64,000 nt of DNA, from the NCBI RefSeq assembly GCF_003386865.1, contig NZ_QTUA01000001.1, positions 3,410,001 through 3,474,000 of the forward strand, in the 5' to 3' direction. A program made the position numbers and the translations under genes. Below are positions 1-8,505 of this stretch, in pieces; positions within the stretch are counted from its first letter, which is position 1, and each line of letters opens with the position of its first letter. Source of the DNA: Calidifontibacter indicus (GTDB lineage: Bacteria; Actinomycetota; Actinomycetes; Actinomycetales; Dermatophilaceae). The notes beneath the pieces were generated by a model. The model was given only the letters and a program-made list of their open reading frames with translations. It did not search any database and had not been told where the DNA came from.

Positions 1-851
1 CGGTTGGCCGACATGCGGCCGCTGCTCCAGGAGCAGATCGCCGAGCCGATGATCATGCCGCCGATCAACGGCACGAAGAGCATCCAGAAGTCGTCCTCGC
101 CCTTGTGCATGAGGTCGACGACGAAGATCGGCGCGGCGCCGACGTAGACGAAGTAGCCCGCGAACGACAGCGACGCCGCCCACGACAGTCGGTGGAAGGC
201 GGCCGAACGACCGGCACGCACGAGCCCGGCCACCAGCACCTTCGGCACGAACGCGGTGCGCCGGTGCGTCGGGTGCGACTCGGGCAGCACGAACACCACG
301 AGCGCGATCATCAGCGCGGCGACCACGACGAGGAACCAGAAGATCGACCGCCACGAGCCGGTGCGCAGCAGCAGGCCACCGATGATCGGGGCGACCGCCG
401 GCGCGATGCCGAAGATCATCGTGACCCGGCTCATCAGCTTCTGAGCCTGCGGCCCTTCGAACATGTCCCGCACCACCGCCCGCGACACGATCACACCACC
501 GCCGGCCGACAACCCCTGCAACACCCGGAACGCGAGCAACACCGTCAGGTTGGGCGCGAGCGCGCACCCGATCGACGCGAGCAGGTAGACCGACAACCCG
601 GCGATCATCACCGGACGGCGTCCGACGGCGTCCGAGATCGGGCCGTGGAACGGGCTCATCGCCGCGAACGCGAGCATGTAGGCCGTCACCACGAGTTGCA
701 TCTCGGCGGTGTCGGCGTGGAACTCGGTGCCCATCCGCCCGAACGCCGGGAACGCGGTGTCGATGGTGAACGGCCCGAGCATGGTGAGCGAGGCGAGGGT
801 CACCAGCAGCACCCACAACGGCCGCTTCCCGGACGCGTCCACCTCGTCCAC
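1..851 (-). CDS. Bcr/CflA-type MFS multidrug efflux transporter, 3' end outside window
   Basis: This is a proton-driven membrane efflux pump of the major facilitator superfamily. About 283 N-terminal residues are present; the C-terminal part lies beyond position 1. Visible are hydrophobic membrane segments from residue 10 on, the drug-efflux start LGPFTIDTAFPAFG, and the MFS loop 2-3 signature SDAVGRRPV near residue 65. Around residues 95-125 comes the stretch FRVLQGLSAGGGVIVSRAVV, typical of Bcr/CflA drug:H+ antiporters. The start is taken as GTG at 851; a second in-frame GTG lies at 842, and the first ATG at 782 would cut into the first membrane helix. Substrate is unknown. Confidence 0.85.
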   Translation of the reverse strand, partial: MDEVDASGKRPLWVLLVTLASLTMLGPFTIDTAFPAFGRMGTEFHADTAEMQLVVTAYMLAFAAMSPFHGPISDAVGRRPVMIAGLSVYLLASIGCALAPNLTVLLAFRVLQGLSAGGGVIVSRAVVRDMFEGPQAQKLMSRVTMIFGIAPAVAPIIGGLLLRTGSWRSIFWFLVVVAALMIALVVFVLPESHPTHRRTAFVPKVLVAGLVRAGRSAAFHRLSWAASLSFAGYFVYVGAAPIFVVDLMHKGEDDFWMLFVPLIGGMIIGSAICSWSSGRMSAN

Positions 852-972
852 CTGTCGACCTCGTTCTGTTCGGAAGTTCTCGTCTGGGTGTGCTCGTCTG
901 GAAGTTCTCAGCTCGGAGTTTTCATCGGACCGCGATGCACCCCGCAGCCACCGTATCCGGGCCCACCGACGA

Positions 973-1002
973 CGAACGCCCCGGCGACTGCCGGGGCGTT
1001 CG
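973..1002 (-). terminator. Intrinsic terminator after tRNA-Tyr
   Basis: A perfect 13-bp GC-rich inverted repeat with a four-base loop (GACT) sits just downstream of the tRNA-Tyr gene on the minus strand. It would end the tRNA transcript before the MFS gene. There is no long T tract, as is common in actinobacteria. Confidence 0.7.
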
Positions 1003-1021
1003 GTGCACTGGTCCTGCGACC

Positions 1022-1105
1022 TGGTGCCAGGTGAAGGATTCGAACCTTCGTAGCTTTCGCGACGGATTTACAGTCCGCTCCCATTGGCCGCTCGGGCAAC
1101 CTGGC
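1022..1105 (-). tRNA. tRNA-Tyr (GTA)
   Basis: On the minus strand the acceptor stem GCCAGGT pairs with ACCTGGC, followed by discriminator A and an encoded CCA. The anticodon loop reads CTGTAAA, giving anticodon GTA. A long variable arm follows, as expected for the class II bacterial tRNA-Tyr. The T loop TTCGAATCC is intact. Confidence 0.95.
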
Positions 1106-1120
1106 GTGGTGCGTCCGCAA

Positions 1121-1149
1121 GGATAACAACGAGTGCGGATCGGGGCCAA
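1121..1149 (-). promoter_or_regulatory. Promoter of tRNA-Tyr
   Basis: Read on the minus strand, TTGGCC (1149-1144) and TTATCC (1126-1121) are separated by 17 bp. They lie 16 bp before the mature 5' end of the tRNA, a good housekeeping sigma-factor promoter. Confidence 0.55.
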
Positions 1150-1166
1150 TCGGCGGGGCGCCGCGC

Positions 1167-2651
1167 TCAGTGCCGCCGCAGATCGGCCTCCATCGGGTCG
1201 ACCTTCGGCGCCTTCGTGATCAGCTTGTGCCCCCACCAGAGCGCGAGGAACACCGGCAGGCCGATGTAAGCGGTGAGCAGGCCCTTGATGTCCGGAGTGG
1301 AGGTCAGCCATGCCTCGTAGTTCTGGCCGACGATCACCACCATGCACATCGCGAGCGCCACGATCGGGCCGAGCGGGAACCACAGCGCCTTGAACGGCAG
1401 GTCGGCGACGTCGTTGCCCTGGGCCACGTACGCCCGGCGGAACTTGTAGTGGCTCCACGCGATGCCGCACCAGGTGATGAAACCGGCCAGGCCGGACGCG
1501 TTCACCAGCCAGGTGTACGCGGTGCCGTCGCCGAACCGACTGGTGATGAAGCAGAGCGCGCCAAGCACGGTCGTGGCCAACAGCGCAGGCATCGGGATGC
1601 CGCGGCGGGTGAGTTTGGCGAAGAACGCCGGGGCCTTGCCGTCGCGGGCGAGGCTGTGCAGCATCCGGCTCGACACGTAGAGGCCCGAGTTACCCGCCGA
1701 CAGGATCGCGGTGAGGATGACCGCGTTCATCACCGCCGCGGCGAACGCGATGCCGGCGCGGTCGAAGACCAGGGTGAACGGAGCGATCGTGATGTCCTCG
1801 CTCTCGGACGCCGACAGCAGGCGCTTGTCGGTGTAGGGCAGCAGGAAGCCGATCACCGCGATCGCGCCGATGTAGAAGAGCAGGATGCGCCAGAACACCG
1901 CGCGGATCGCCTTCGGGATCGTCTTCTCGGGGTTCTCGGCCTCACCGGAGGCGACCGCGACCATCTCAGTGCCTTGGAAGGAGAACCCGGCGATCATGAA
2001 GATCGCGAGCACTCCCCCGATGCCGCCGACGAAGGGGGCTTCACCCACCGTCCAGTTGCTGAAGCCGGGCGACCCGCCGTCGCCCATCACCCCGAAGATC
2101 ATCAGCACACCGACGACCAGGAACACGATCACGGCGATGACCTTCACCGCGGCGAAGATGAACTCGCTCTCACCGAACGCCTTCACGTGGAAAGCGTTGA
2201 GCGCGAAGAGGATCGCCAAGAACAGCGCCGACCAGATCCACGACGGTGTGTCGGGGAACCAATACTTCATGACCAGTGCCGCGGCGACGAGTTCGGCGGC
2301 GACGGTGATCGCCCAGTTGAACCAGTAGTTCCACCCCTGGGCGAAGCCGAAGGACGGCGACACGAACCGGGTGCCGTAGGCCTGGAAGGAGTCGGCCAGC
2401 GGCAGATAGGTCGACATCTCACCGAGGCTCTGCATGAGCATGAAGACCATCAACCCGATGAGGCTGTACGCCAGCAGCGCACCGCCCGGGCCCGCCTGCG
2501 AGATCGTGCCGCCGGACGCCAGGAACAGCCCGGTGCCGATCGCACCGCCGATGGCGATCATGTTGAGGTGACGGGCCTTCAGGCCACGGTGCAGATCACC
2601 CGGGTGGTGCGGTTGCTTCGAGTCGGACTCGATCGTCTCTGATTCGGACAC
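1167..2651 (-). CDS. Lysine-specific-type amino acid permease (APC/AAT family)
   Basis: A 494-residue inner-membrane amino acid:proton symporter with about 12 helices. The N-terminal signature GGAIGTGLFLASGGTISQAG (about residues 35-54) is nearly the same as in E. coli LysP, as is GWNYWFNWAITVAAELVAA further on. Lysine or another basic amino acid is therefore the likely substrate. The start is GTG, preceded by a strong AAGGAGGA ribosome site. The gene stands alone between tRNA-Tyr and yajQ. Substrate is inferred from similarity only. Confidence 0.85.
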   Translation of the reverse strand: MSESETIESDSKQPHHPGDLHRGLKARHLNMIAIGGAIGTGLFLASGGTISQAGPGGALLAYSLIGLMVFMLMQSLGEMSTYLPLADSFQAYGTRFVSPSFGFAQGWNYWFNWAITVAAELVAAALVMKYWFPDTPSWIWSALFLAILFALNAFHVKAFGESEFIFAAVKVIAVIVFLVVGVLMIFGVMGDGGSPGFSNWTVGEAPFVGGIGGVLAIFMIAGFSFQGTEMVAVASGEAENPEKTIPKAIRAVFWRILLFYIGAIAVIGFLLPYTDKRLLSASESEDITIAPFTLVFDRAGIAFAAAVMNAVILTAILSAGNSGLYVSSRMLHSLARDGKAPAFFAKLTRRGIPMPALLATTVLGALCFITSRFGDGTAYTWLVNASGLAGFITWCGIAWSHYKFRRAYVAQGNDVADLPFKALWFPLGPIVALAMCMVVIVGQNYEAWLTSTPDIKGLLTAYIGLPVFLALWWGHKLITKAPKVDPMEADLRRH

Positions 2652-2778
2652 GGATTCCTCCTTCAGGGGCCGCTAGACGGTAGCGGACGCAGGCGATGCA
2701 GTCACCGGTCCGTTCAGCGGGCGACTACCCTTCGGGGCGAGCCCACCCACCACGTCCCACCACGTCAAGGAGCAGGTC

Positions 2779-3276
2779 ATGGCCGACTCGTCGTTCGACA
2801 TCGTCAGCAAGGTCGACAAGCAGGAGGTCAGCAACGCGCTGAACCAGGCGGCCAAGGAGATCTCCACCCGCTACGACTTCAAGAACGTCGACGCGCGGCT
2901 CGAGTGGTCGGGCGAGACGATCGTGATGGAGGCCAACGCCGCCGAGCGCTGCCTCGCGGTGCTCGACGTCTTCCAGACCAAGCTGGTCAAGCGCGGCGTG
3001 TCGCTGAAGTCGATCGAACTCTCGAACGACGGCGAACCCAAGCTCACCGGCAAGATCCACCGCCTCGAGGGCACCCTCAAGGAGGGCCTGTCGCAGGAGA
3101 ACGCCAAGAAGATCAACAAGATCATCCGCGACGAAGCCCCCAAGTCGGTGAAGTCGCGCATCGAGGGTGACGAGCTGCGGGTGTCGAGCAAGTCGCGCGA
3201 CGACCTGCAGGAGGTGCAGCGCCTGCTCAAGGCGGCCGACCTGGACGTGGCGTTGCAGTTCACGAACTACCGCTGA
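2779..3276 (+). CDS. YajQ family nucleotide-binding protein
   Basis: A 165-residue cytoplasmic protein of the YajQ/DUF520 family, members of which bind nucleotides and, in Xanthomonas, cyclic di-GMP. Family landmarks are the start [18 protein letters not shown], then ISTRYDFKN, and the region [20 protein letters not shown]. Length equals the family norm (about 163). AAGGAG lies well placed before the ATG. Its role in actinobacteria is not established. It converges on the DUF559 gene, with a palindromic repeat between them. Confidence 0.92.
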   Translation: MADSSFDIVSKVDKQEVSNALNQAAKEISTRYDFKNVDARLEWSGETIVMEANAAERCLAVLDVFQTKLVKRGVSLKSIELSNDGEPKLTGKIHRLEGTLKEGLSQENAKKINKIIRDEAPKSVKSRIEGDELRVSSKSRDDLQEVQRLLKAADLDVALQFTNYR

Positions 3277-3360
3277 GTCCCTTGGGATCGCTGGCGAGTT
3301 GAGGCGCCGGTCCGCAACGAGTCCGCCGCCCCGTCCCTCGTCCGCCGGGCAGTTGGCTGC

Positions 3361-3422
3361 GTTTCGTGTAGTTGATTGCGGATTGTGGAGCTCTACCTCC
3401 ACCGGTCGGCACCAACTACACG
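3361..3422. repeat. Intergenic palindromic repeat, TAGTTG family, copy 1
   Basis: An imperfect palindrome about 62 bp long with the core GTGGAGCTCTACCTCCAC and outer arms beginning TAGTTG and ending CAACTA. It shares the lead-in GTTTCGTGTAGTTG with copies at 4488 and 6408. It lies between the convergent yajQ and DUF559 genes. Confidence 0.85.
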
Positions 3423-3471
3423 AGTCGGACCCAACTCCGTCCGACTCGACCACACAGCGGGGCGGACGGCG

Positions 3472-4413
3472 TCAGGCCACCGACTCGCCCCGCGCCACCA
3501 GGCCCATGGCCACCTGATCGAGGAATTCGTCGGGGTACAGCCGCAGCCCGAGCACCGGAATGCGCAGGACGGCGTCCGACCGCAGCACCACGGCGTTCTG
3601 TCGGAGCGCATCGTCCACCGGCGCCAGTCCCTGGAAGTGCTGCACTCCGTCGATCTCGACCACGAGTCCGCACTCCCAACGGACGTCGAGGAACACACGT
3701 CCGTCGCGGCCCTTCCTGATGACCTGCCGTTTCGGCTCGGGCAGGCCACGTTCGCGACACAGGCGTGCGAAGTCGAGTTCGCCGAGCGAGTGCGCGCCGT
3801 CGCAGACGTCGACGATGATCGGCTCGAGCGCCTCCCGGCGGCGTGGTAGACGCCACGCGCGCCACACCTGAAGCAGCCGCGCCGGGTCGACGACCTTCTG
3901 CTGCACCGACATCGCGATGAGGGTGGCGGCCTGCCGGTCGGAGTCGCTGTTCATCGCGGCCCGCACCAACGCGTACGCCGGCTCGCTGCGCGGCGCGTCG
4001 GCGGTGCGGGTGGGTGCGGCGGGCTCGAGGTCGCGTTCGACGAAGACGCGGGCGCCTTCGACGGCGCGGTAGCTGCGGTTGTGCGGCACGACCAGATCGA
4101 CGGTGCGGGCTTCCCAGTTGATGAGACCGGCCAGTTGCAGCGCGGTCACGCCGTCGAACCGCGCCGACCGACCGGCTTCGAACAGCGCCCGCCAGAGCCG
4201 TCCGAGTCGGCTCGCAGCGCCGACCCGCACGGCCACGCGACCTTCGGCATGCCAGCGTCCGGCTGCCACTTCGCTACGAACATCGTTGGGCCCCAGGCCC
4301 ATCGACCGCAGCTGTGCGCGGCTCACCACCCCGCCCTGTCGGGCCGCCGTCTCCCGCACGGCGGCCTGCCGAAGCCTCGACCGCGCCCTTCCTCTGTCAG
4401 CCATGGGCGCCAT
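3472..4413 (-). CDS. DUF559-type nuclease-fold protein with AbiEi-like N-terminal region
   Basis: A 313-residue protein. The N-terminal part (about 10-60: RETAARQGGVVSRAQLRSMG) resembles the winged-helix start of AbiEi-type antitoxins. The C-terminal 100 residues fit the DUF559/very-short-patch-repair-like PD-(D/E)XK fold, with FLDVRW followed by VVEIDGVQHFQG supplying acidic catalytic candidates. Such proteins are common as orphans in actinobacteria and their function is unknown. No AbiEii toxin gene is adjacent, so it is not a standard type IV toxin-antitoxin pair. Start at 4413 or an in-frame ATG at 4404. The gene is bracketed by two copies of the TAGTTG palindrome. Confidence 0.75.
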   Translation of the reverse strand: MAPMADRGRARSRLRQAAVRETAARQGGVVSRAQLRSMGLGPNDVRSEVAAGRWHAEGRVAVRVGAASRLGRLWRALFEAGRSARFDGVTALQLAGLINWEARTVDLVVPHNRSYRAVEGARVFVERDLEPAAPTRTADAPRSEPAYALVRAAMNSDSDRQAATLIAMSVQQKVVDPARLLQVWRAWRLPRRREALEPIIVDVCDGAHSLGELDFARLCRERGLPEPKRQVIRKGRDGRVFLDVRWECGLVVEIDGVQHFQGLAPVDDALRQNAVVLRSDAVLRIPVLGLRLYPDEFLDQVAMGLVARGESVA

Positions 4414-4487
4414 CGTGGACCCTCTGCGCGCGACCCGGCCCGCACCGCCGCGGGCTGTGGACAACCGTCGTCCTCGGAGTTGGTGGC

Positions 4488-4549
4488 GTTTCGGGTAGTT
4501 GGCAGCGAGTTGTGGAGCTCTACCTCCACAACTCGGCACCGACTATACC
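4488..4549. repeat. Intergenic palindromic repeat, TAGTTG family, copy 2
   Basis: The best-paired copy. The inner stem CGAGTTGTGGAG / CTCCACAACTCG is a perfect 12 bp around loop CTCTAC, and the outer arms run to TAGTTGG / CCGACTA. It lies between the 3' end of the phosphoesterase gene and the 5' end of the DUF559 gene. Confidence 0.85.
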
Positions 4550-4598
4550 GCGCGCCACCAACTCGAGGCAAACAACCCAAGACCCGCACCGGACGGCT

Positions 4599-6323
4599 TC
4601 ACGCCAGCGGGTTCTTCAGCAGCAACTCGGTGTTGCGGTCGGCCGCGGTGCCGAGCTGACCGAGGTCGCGGTGGATGTCGTTGTACGACATCTCGCGATA
4701 GACCGAGGCCAACGCCGCTTGCGAGCTGTCGGTGTACGACGCCTGGTAAGGCGCCGCCGACTCCACCAGCGTCGTGAACAGCGACAGCGTGCCGTCGCGG
4801 TTGTCGCAGACGTCGATGATCCGCGCGTGCTGCGGGAAGTCGATGTGCGAGGCCGTGTTGATCTCCCAGAAGCTGCGCGTGGGGTCGCTGTGCTGCTGCG
4901 GGGTGATCTTGTTGGCGTGGGTGTGGCCGTTGACCCAGGCGACGACATTCGGGTAGCGCTTGATCATCGAGACCAGCTCGAACCCGGCGTGCCGGACGTC
5001 GAAGGGCCGCTCCGGGTCGAGCATCAGGTTGCTCATCGAGCCGCTGGTGTGGTGGCTGAACAACACGAACAGCTCGTCGGTGACCCCAGCGCGGCGCACC
5101 TCGCGGCCCCATCCGTCGATGTAGCGGCTGCTGCCCGCCTCGATGGTGCGCTGGATCCACTTCCACTGGGCGTCGCCGATGGAGCCCTCGGTGAAGCCGG
5201 CCCGGTTGGTGGAGTCCATCGCGATGCCGGTGACGCCCGGCGCGATGTGGAAGCTGTAGTAGCCGATGTTGTCGGCGACGGCGGCCGGGGTGAAGCCGTG
5301 TCCGACCGGGCCGGCCCCGGCGTACCGCGACTCCAGGTGGGCCGCCATGTACTGCCGCGGTGTGAACGGCGCGCGCCGCTCATCGGGGGTGACGATCCAT
5401 GAAGAGCGCTGTGTCGCAGCGGTTTTCAGGATGGTCGTCGACCCGGAGGCGAGCGCCTGCTGCAGCGCGGTGTTGCTGGTGCTGTCGGCGAACCCGGTGA
5501 ACTTCACGTTGCCGGTGTACATCTGCGACAGCACCGGGAAGTTCGAGGGCAGCGTGCCCTCGATCGAGTCGTCGTGGTTGCCGAAGACCGAGAACCATTT
5601 CGTCTTCAACCCGTCGCCGGCGTGCGCCTTCGTCGCGCGGGCGAAGAAGCCGGGGACGGTAGGGAATCCGGCCTTCTTGTACCGGTCGGCGGTGCTTTCC
5701 TCGACGAGGTAGTAGGCGGTGTCGCCGCCGGTCTGCACGCCTTCCCACCGTCCGGCCGCACCGGTGTCGGGTGTGATCGTGCCGCCGCTCATCAGCGTGA
5801 GGAACCAGTCGAGCTCGACCTGCTCGTGGTTGTCGGTGTTGTCGCCGGTCGAGACGACGCAGTCGAACGCGCGCCCGGAGAACGGGCCCTTGGCGAGGCT
5901 GTTGATGCGGCGGACGAGCTGCGCGCCGCCCTGGGTGCCGAGCGCCTCGTGCGGCCGGAACGCCGACCCGGTGACGTCGTGCAGCCACTCGAACCGCACC
6001 GGCGACTGCGCGTCGATCATGTGCAGGTCGGTGAACTGCACGATGGACGCCTTGCCGGTGCGGGTGTTGTCGCGACCGGTCTTCGCCGGGCACAGTTCCT
6101 CGCGGACGGCGAGCGCGTAGCCGGGGCCGGCGGTCAGCCGCGTGTAGCCGGAGGTGCTACGCGGCGCGGCGGCCTGCTCGAGCGTGGTGCCGCGGGTGAA
6201 CAGTGCGCGGTTCGCGGTGCTGCGCAGGGCTTGCGCGTGGGCCGAGTCGGTGCGGACGAGAGCCGCGGACCCGATGCCGGCCGCGCCGCCCAGCAGGATC
6301 GTCCGTCTCCTGATCGAAGTCAT
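4599..6323 (-). CDS. Tat-exported metallophosphoesterase (TIGR03767-like)
   Basis: A 574-residue secreted phosphoesterase. The N terminus SIRRRTILLGGAAGIGSAAL is a twin-arginine signal ending near SAHA. The calcineurin-type metal motifs appear in order: FTDLHMID (about 95), GDNTDN (about 163), FGNHDDS (about 253), FSHHTS (about 425) and VNGHTHANK (about 465). The length and this motif set fit the actinobacterial TIGR03767 family, whose substrate is unknown. It would act outside the membrane on phosphate esters. Transcribed alone, between two palindromic repeats. Confidence 0.88.
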   Translation of the reverse strand: MTSIRRRTILLGGAAGIGSAALVRTDSAHAQALRSTANRALFTRGTTLEQAAAPRSTSGYTRLTAGPGYALAVREELCPAKTGRDNTRTGKASIVQFTDLHMIDAQSPVRFEWLHDVTGSAFRPHEALGTQGGAQLVRRINSLAKGPFSGRAFDCVVSTGDNTDNHEQVELDWFLTLMSGGTITPDTGAAGRWEGVQTGGDTAYYLVEESTADRYKKAGFPTVPGFFARATKAHAGDGLKTKWFSVFGNHDDSIEGTLPSNFPVLSQMYTGNVKFTGFADSTSNTALQQALASGSTTILKTAATQRSSWIVTPDERRAPFTPRQYMAAHLESRYAGAGPVGHGFTPAAVADNIGYYSFHIAPGVTGIAMDSTNRAGFTEGSIGDAQWKWIQRTIEAGSSRYIDGWGREVRRAGVTDELFVLFSHHTSGSMSNLMLDPERPFDVRHAGFELVSMIKRYPNVVAWVNGHTHANKITPQQHSDPTRSFWEINTASHIDFPQHARIIDVCDNRDGTLSLFTTLVESAAPYQASYTDSSQAALASVYREMSYNDIHRDLGQLGTAADRNTELLLKNPLA

Positions 6324-6407
6324 GCGACTCAGGCTGGCCGAGCCGCCCTACCCGCGGGTAACGCAAAGCTGAACGATTGTCCAAGATTTGGTCAAGAACG
6401 CCGCCCC

Positions 6408-6468
6408 GTCTCGTGTAGTTGCTTGCGGTCGGTGGAGCTCTACCTCCACAACCCGCCACCGACAACAC
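6408..6468. repeat. Intergenic palindromic repeat, TAGTTG family, copy 3
   Basis: A third copy with the identical 18-base core GTGGAGCTCTACCTCCAC and lead-in GTCTCGTGTAGTTG. It lies between the tetR 3' end and the phosphoesterase gene, both on the minus strand. Confidence 0.85.
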
Positions 6469-6531
6469 AGGTCGCAACCGACTCCGACCGCGGAGACCCG
6501 GAGCGCCGAGACCCCCGGAGAGCCCAACTCC

Positions 6532-7113
6532 TCAGCCGGCCTCCACCATCCGCAGCGCAATCCCCGCGAAGTGATCGGCGATGCGCTCGGGCGTCCAGCG
6601 GTCGCCGGCGATGTACCAGCGGGCGACGTCGACACACATGCCGCTGATCGCGTTGGCGGTCATCGCGACCTCGTCGGTGTGGAACTCCCCCGCGGCCACG
6701 CCGTCTTGGACGGTGGCCCGCAGCGCCCGCTGGATGCGGGTGCGCAGCGCCTCGATCTCGGCGCGGTGTTCGGGGGCGAGCGCCTCGATCTCGTAGTTGA
6801 CCACTCGCGCCGATTCGTGGTCGGCGGCGTGCATCACGACGATCACGCGGACGATCTCGCGCAGCCGGTCCGCGCTGCCGCCGGGACCGCTCGCGGCGTC
6901 CTCGACCAGCCCCACGAGGTGCTCGTGGCCGAGCCGACTGAGCTCGTAGAGCATGTCCTCCTTGCTGCGGTGGTGCACGTAGACGCCGGCCGGCGACAAT
7001 CCCGCGGCAGCCGCGATGTCTCGCGTGGTCGTGCCGTGGAAACCCTTGTGCGCGAACGACTTCCGCGCCGCAAGCAAAAGCCGCTCGCGGGTCGAGGTGG
7101 TTTCTGTCGTCAT
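6532..7113 (-). CDS. TetR family transcriptional regulator
   Basis: A 193-residue DNA-binding repressor. The helix-turn-helix spans about residues 8-52 (RERLLLAARKSFAHKGFHGT, then TTRDIAAAAGLSPAGVYVHH). The C-terminal ligand domain is not diagnostic. It is divergent from an acyl-CoA dehydrogenase operon and a strong palindrome lies between them, so it probably represses that operon and responds to an acyl-CoA or fatty acid. The ATG at 7113 follows a GGAG site (AAAGGAGCCGGCG). Confidence 0.88.
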   Translation of the reverse strand: MTTETTSTRERLLLAARKSFAHKGFHGTTTRDIAAAAGLSPAGVYVHHRSKEDMLYELSRLGHEHLVGLVEDAASGPGGSADRLREIVRVIVVMHAADHESARVVNYEIEALAPEHRAEIEALRTRIQRALRATVQDGVAAGEFHTDEVAMTANAISGMCVDVARWYIAGDRWTPERIADHFAGIALRMVEAG

Positions 7114-7213
7114 CGCCGGCTCCTTTCGTCCGGCGAGAGGGTACCGCCGGTGCGTCCGCCGCGCAGGCAGGAAGCGCTGCACGGGATGCATTGACGAGGG
7201 TGCCCGACAATGA

Positions 7214-7241
7214 GACGCTCAGCAAGCGCTTAGTCAGCGTC
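7214..7241. promoter_or_regulatory. Putative TetR operator in the tetR/acyl-CoA dehydrogenase intergenic region
   Basis: A 28-bp interrupted palindrome: outer arms GACGCT and AGCGTC, centre AAGCGCTT. It lies 29 bp before the acyl-CoA dehydrogenase start and 100 bp before tetR. The symmetry and position fit a TetR dimer site. Binding is inferred. Confidence 0.6.
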
Positions 7242-7269
7242 CGTCGAACGAATCACGAAGGAAGTACCG

Positions 7270-8415
7270 ATGCCCCGCAACGTCTACACCGAGGATCACG
7301 AGGCGTTCCGCGCCTCCGTGCGCGAATTCGTCGAGCGCACCCTCAAGCCGCGCGCCGAGGAAATGCTGGAGAGCAAGGTCATCCCGCGCGACATCTGGAA
7401 GGAAGCCGGCCGCCAGGGGCTGTTCGGCCTCGACATCCCCGAGGAGTTCGGTGGCGCGGGCGCGGACGACTACCGATTCAACGCGATCGCGGCCGAGGAA
7501 CTCGCGGCCTTCAACGCGGCGGTCTCGAGCTGCTTCGGCATCCACTCGGACGTCTGCCCGCCCTACCTGGTCGACCTCGGCACGCAGGAGCAGAAGCAGA
7601 AGTGGCTGCCCGGCATGGCCGCCGGCGAGCTGATCTGCTCGATCGGCATGACCGAGCCGTCCGGCGGCTCCGACCTGGCCGGCCTGAAGACCACCGGCGT
7701 GCGCGACGGTGACGACTGGATCATCAACGGATCCAAGACCTTCATCACCAACGGCAACCAGTGCGACCTGGCGATCGTCGCCGTCCGCACCGACCCGACC
7801 AAGGGCGCCAAGGGCATCACGCTGTTCATGCTCGAGAAGGACATGCCCGGCTTCACCAAGGGCAACAAGCTCGACAAGGTCGGCCAGATCGAGTCCGACA
7901 CCTCCGAGCTGTTCTTCGACAACGTGCGGGTGCCCGACGCCAACCGCATCGGCGAGGAGGGCATGGGCTTCATCGCGATGATGCAGCGCCTGCCGCAGGA
8001 GCGCATCGGCGCCGGCGTGTCGAACGTCGCCCACGCCAAGCAGATCCTGGCCGAGACGATCGAGTACACCAAGGAGCGCAAGGCCTTCGGCCAGGCGATC
8101 GGCTCGTTCCAGCACAACAAGTTCAAGATCGCCGAGCTGGTCACCCAGATCGAGGTCGCCGAGGCTTACGTCGACGACTGCATCGCCGCGCACGCCGAGG
8201 GCAAGCTCAGCCCGGTCGACGCCGCCAAGGCGAAGTGGTTCTCGGCCGAGGTGCAGAACAAGGTGCTCGACGAGTGCGTGCAGCTGCACGGCGGCTACGG
8301 CTTCATGAACGAGTACCGCGTGGCGCGCGCCTGGCGCGACGCCCGCGTCACCAAGATCTGGGCCGGCTCGAACGAGATCATGAAGGAACTCATCGGCCGC
8401 GACCTGGGCCTGTGA
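7270..8415 (+). CDS. Acyl-CoA dehydrogenase
   Basis: A 381-residue FAD enzyme that introduces the 2,3-double bond into acyl-CoA. Signatures: IGMTEPSGGSDLAGLKTTG (about 125-143) in the FAD/substrate middle domain, and the C-terminal RVARAWRDARVTKIWAGSNE. The position that carries the catalytic Glu in medium-chain enzymes is here part of AGSNE, as in long-chain and isovaleryl-type enzymes that use a Glu elsewhere. First gene of an operon with a FabG-like SDR and a MaoC hydratase, under the divergent TetR. Chain-length preference unknown. Confidence 0.92.
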   Translation: MPRNVYTEDHEAFRASVREFVERTLKPRAEEMLESKVIPRDIWKEAGRQGLFGLDIPEEFGGAGADDYRFNAIAAEELAAFNAAVSSCFGIHSDVCPPYLVDLGTQEQKQKWLPGMAAGELICSIGMTEPSGGSDLAGLKTTGVRDGDDWIINGSKTFITNGNQCDLAIVAVRTDPTKGAKGITLFMLEKDMPGFTKGNKLDKVGQIESDTSELFFDNVRVPDANRIGEEGMGFIAMMQRLPQERIGAGVSNVAHAKQILAETIEYTKERKAFGQAIGSFQHNKFKIAELVTQIEVAEAYVDDCIAAHAEGKLSPVDAAKAKWFSAEVQNKVLDECVQLHGGYGFMNEYRVARAWRDARVTKIWAGSNEIMKELIGRDLGL

Positions 8416-8434
8416 GCCGACGTCCGACCCGTTA

Positions 8435-8474
8435 GGGGAAAGTGGTCCTGTGACTGGGGCCACTTTCCCCTTTT
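8435..8474 (+). terminator. Hairpin with T tract between acyl-CoA dehydrogenase and SDR genes
   Basis: Arms GGGGAAAGTGG and CCACTTTCCCC form a perfect 11-bp stem followed by TTTT. It lies between co-directional genes, so it is either a partial terminator lowering downstream expression or an RNA-stability hairpin. Confidence 0.6.
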
Positions 8475-8505
8475 CCATCCACTGCACACTCGAAGGAGCC
8501 ATGGA

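Noticed and set aside
3472-4413. Type IV AbiE toxin-antitoxin system
   Set aside because: The N-terminal part looks AbiEi-like, but no AbiEii toxin gene is adjacent and the C-terminal part is a nuclease fold.
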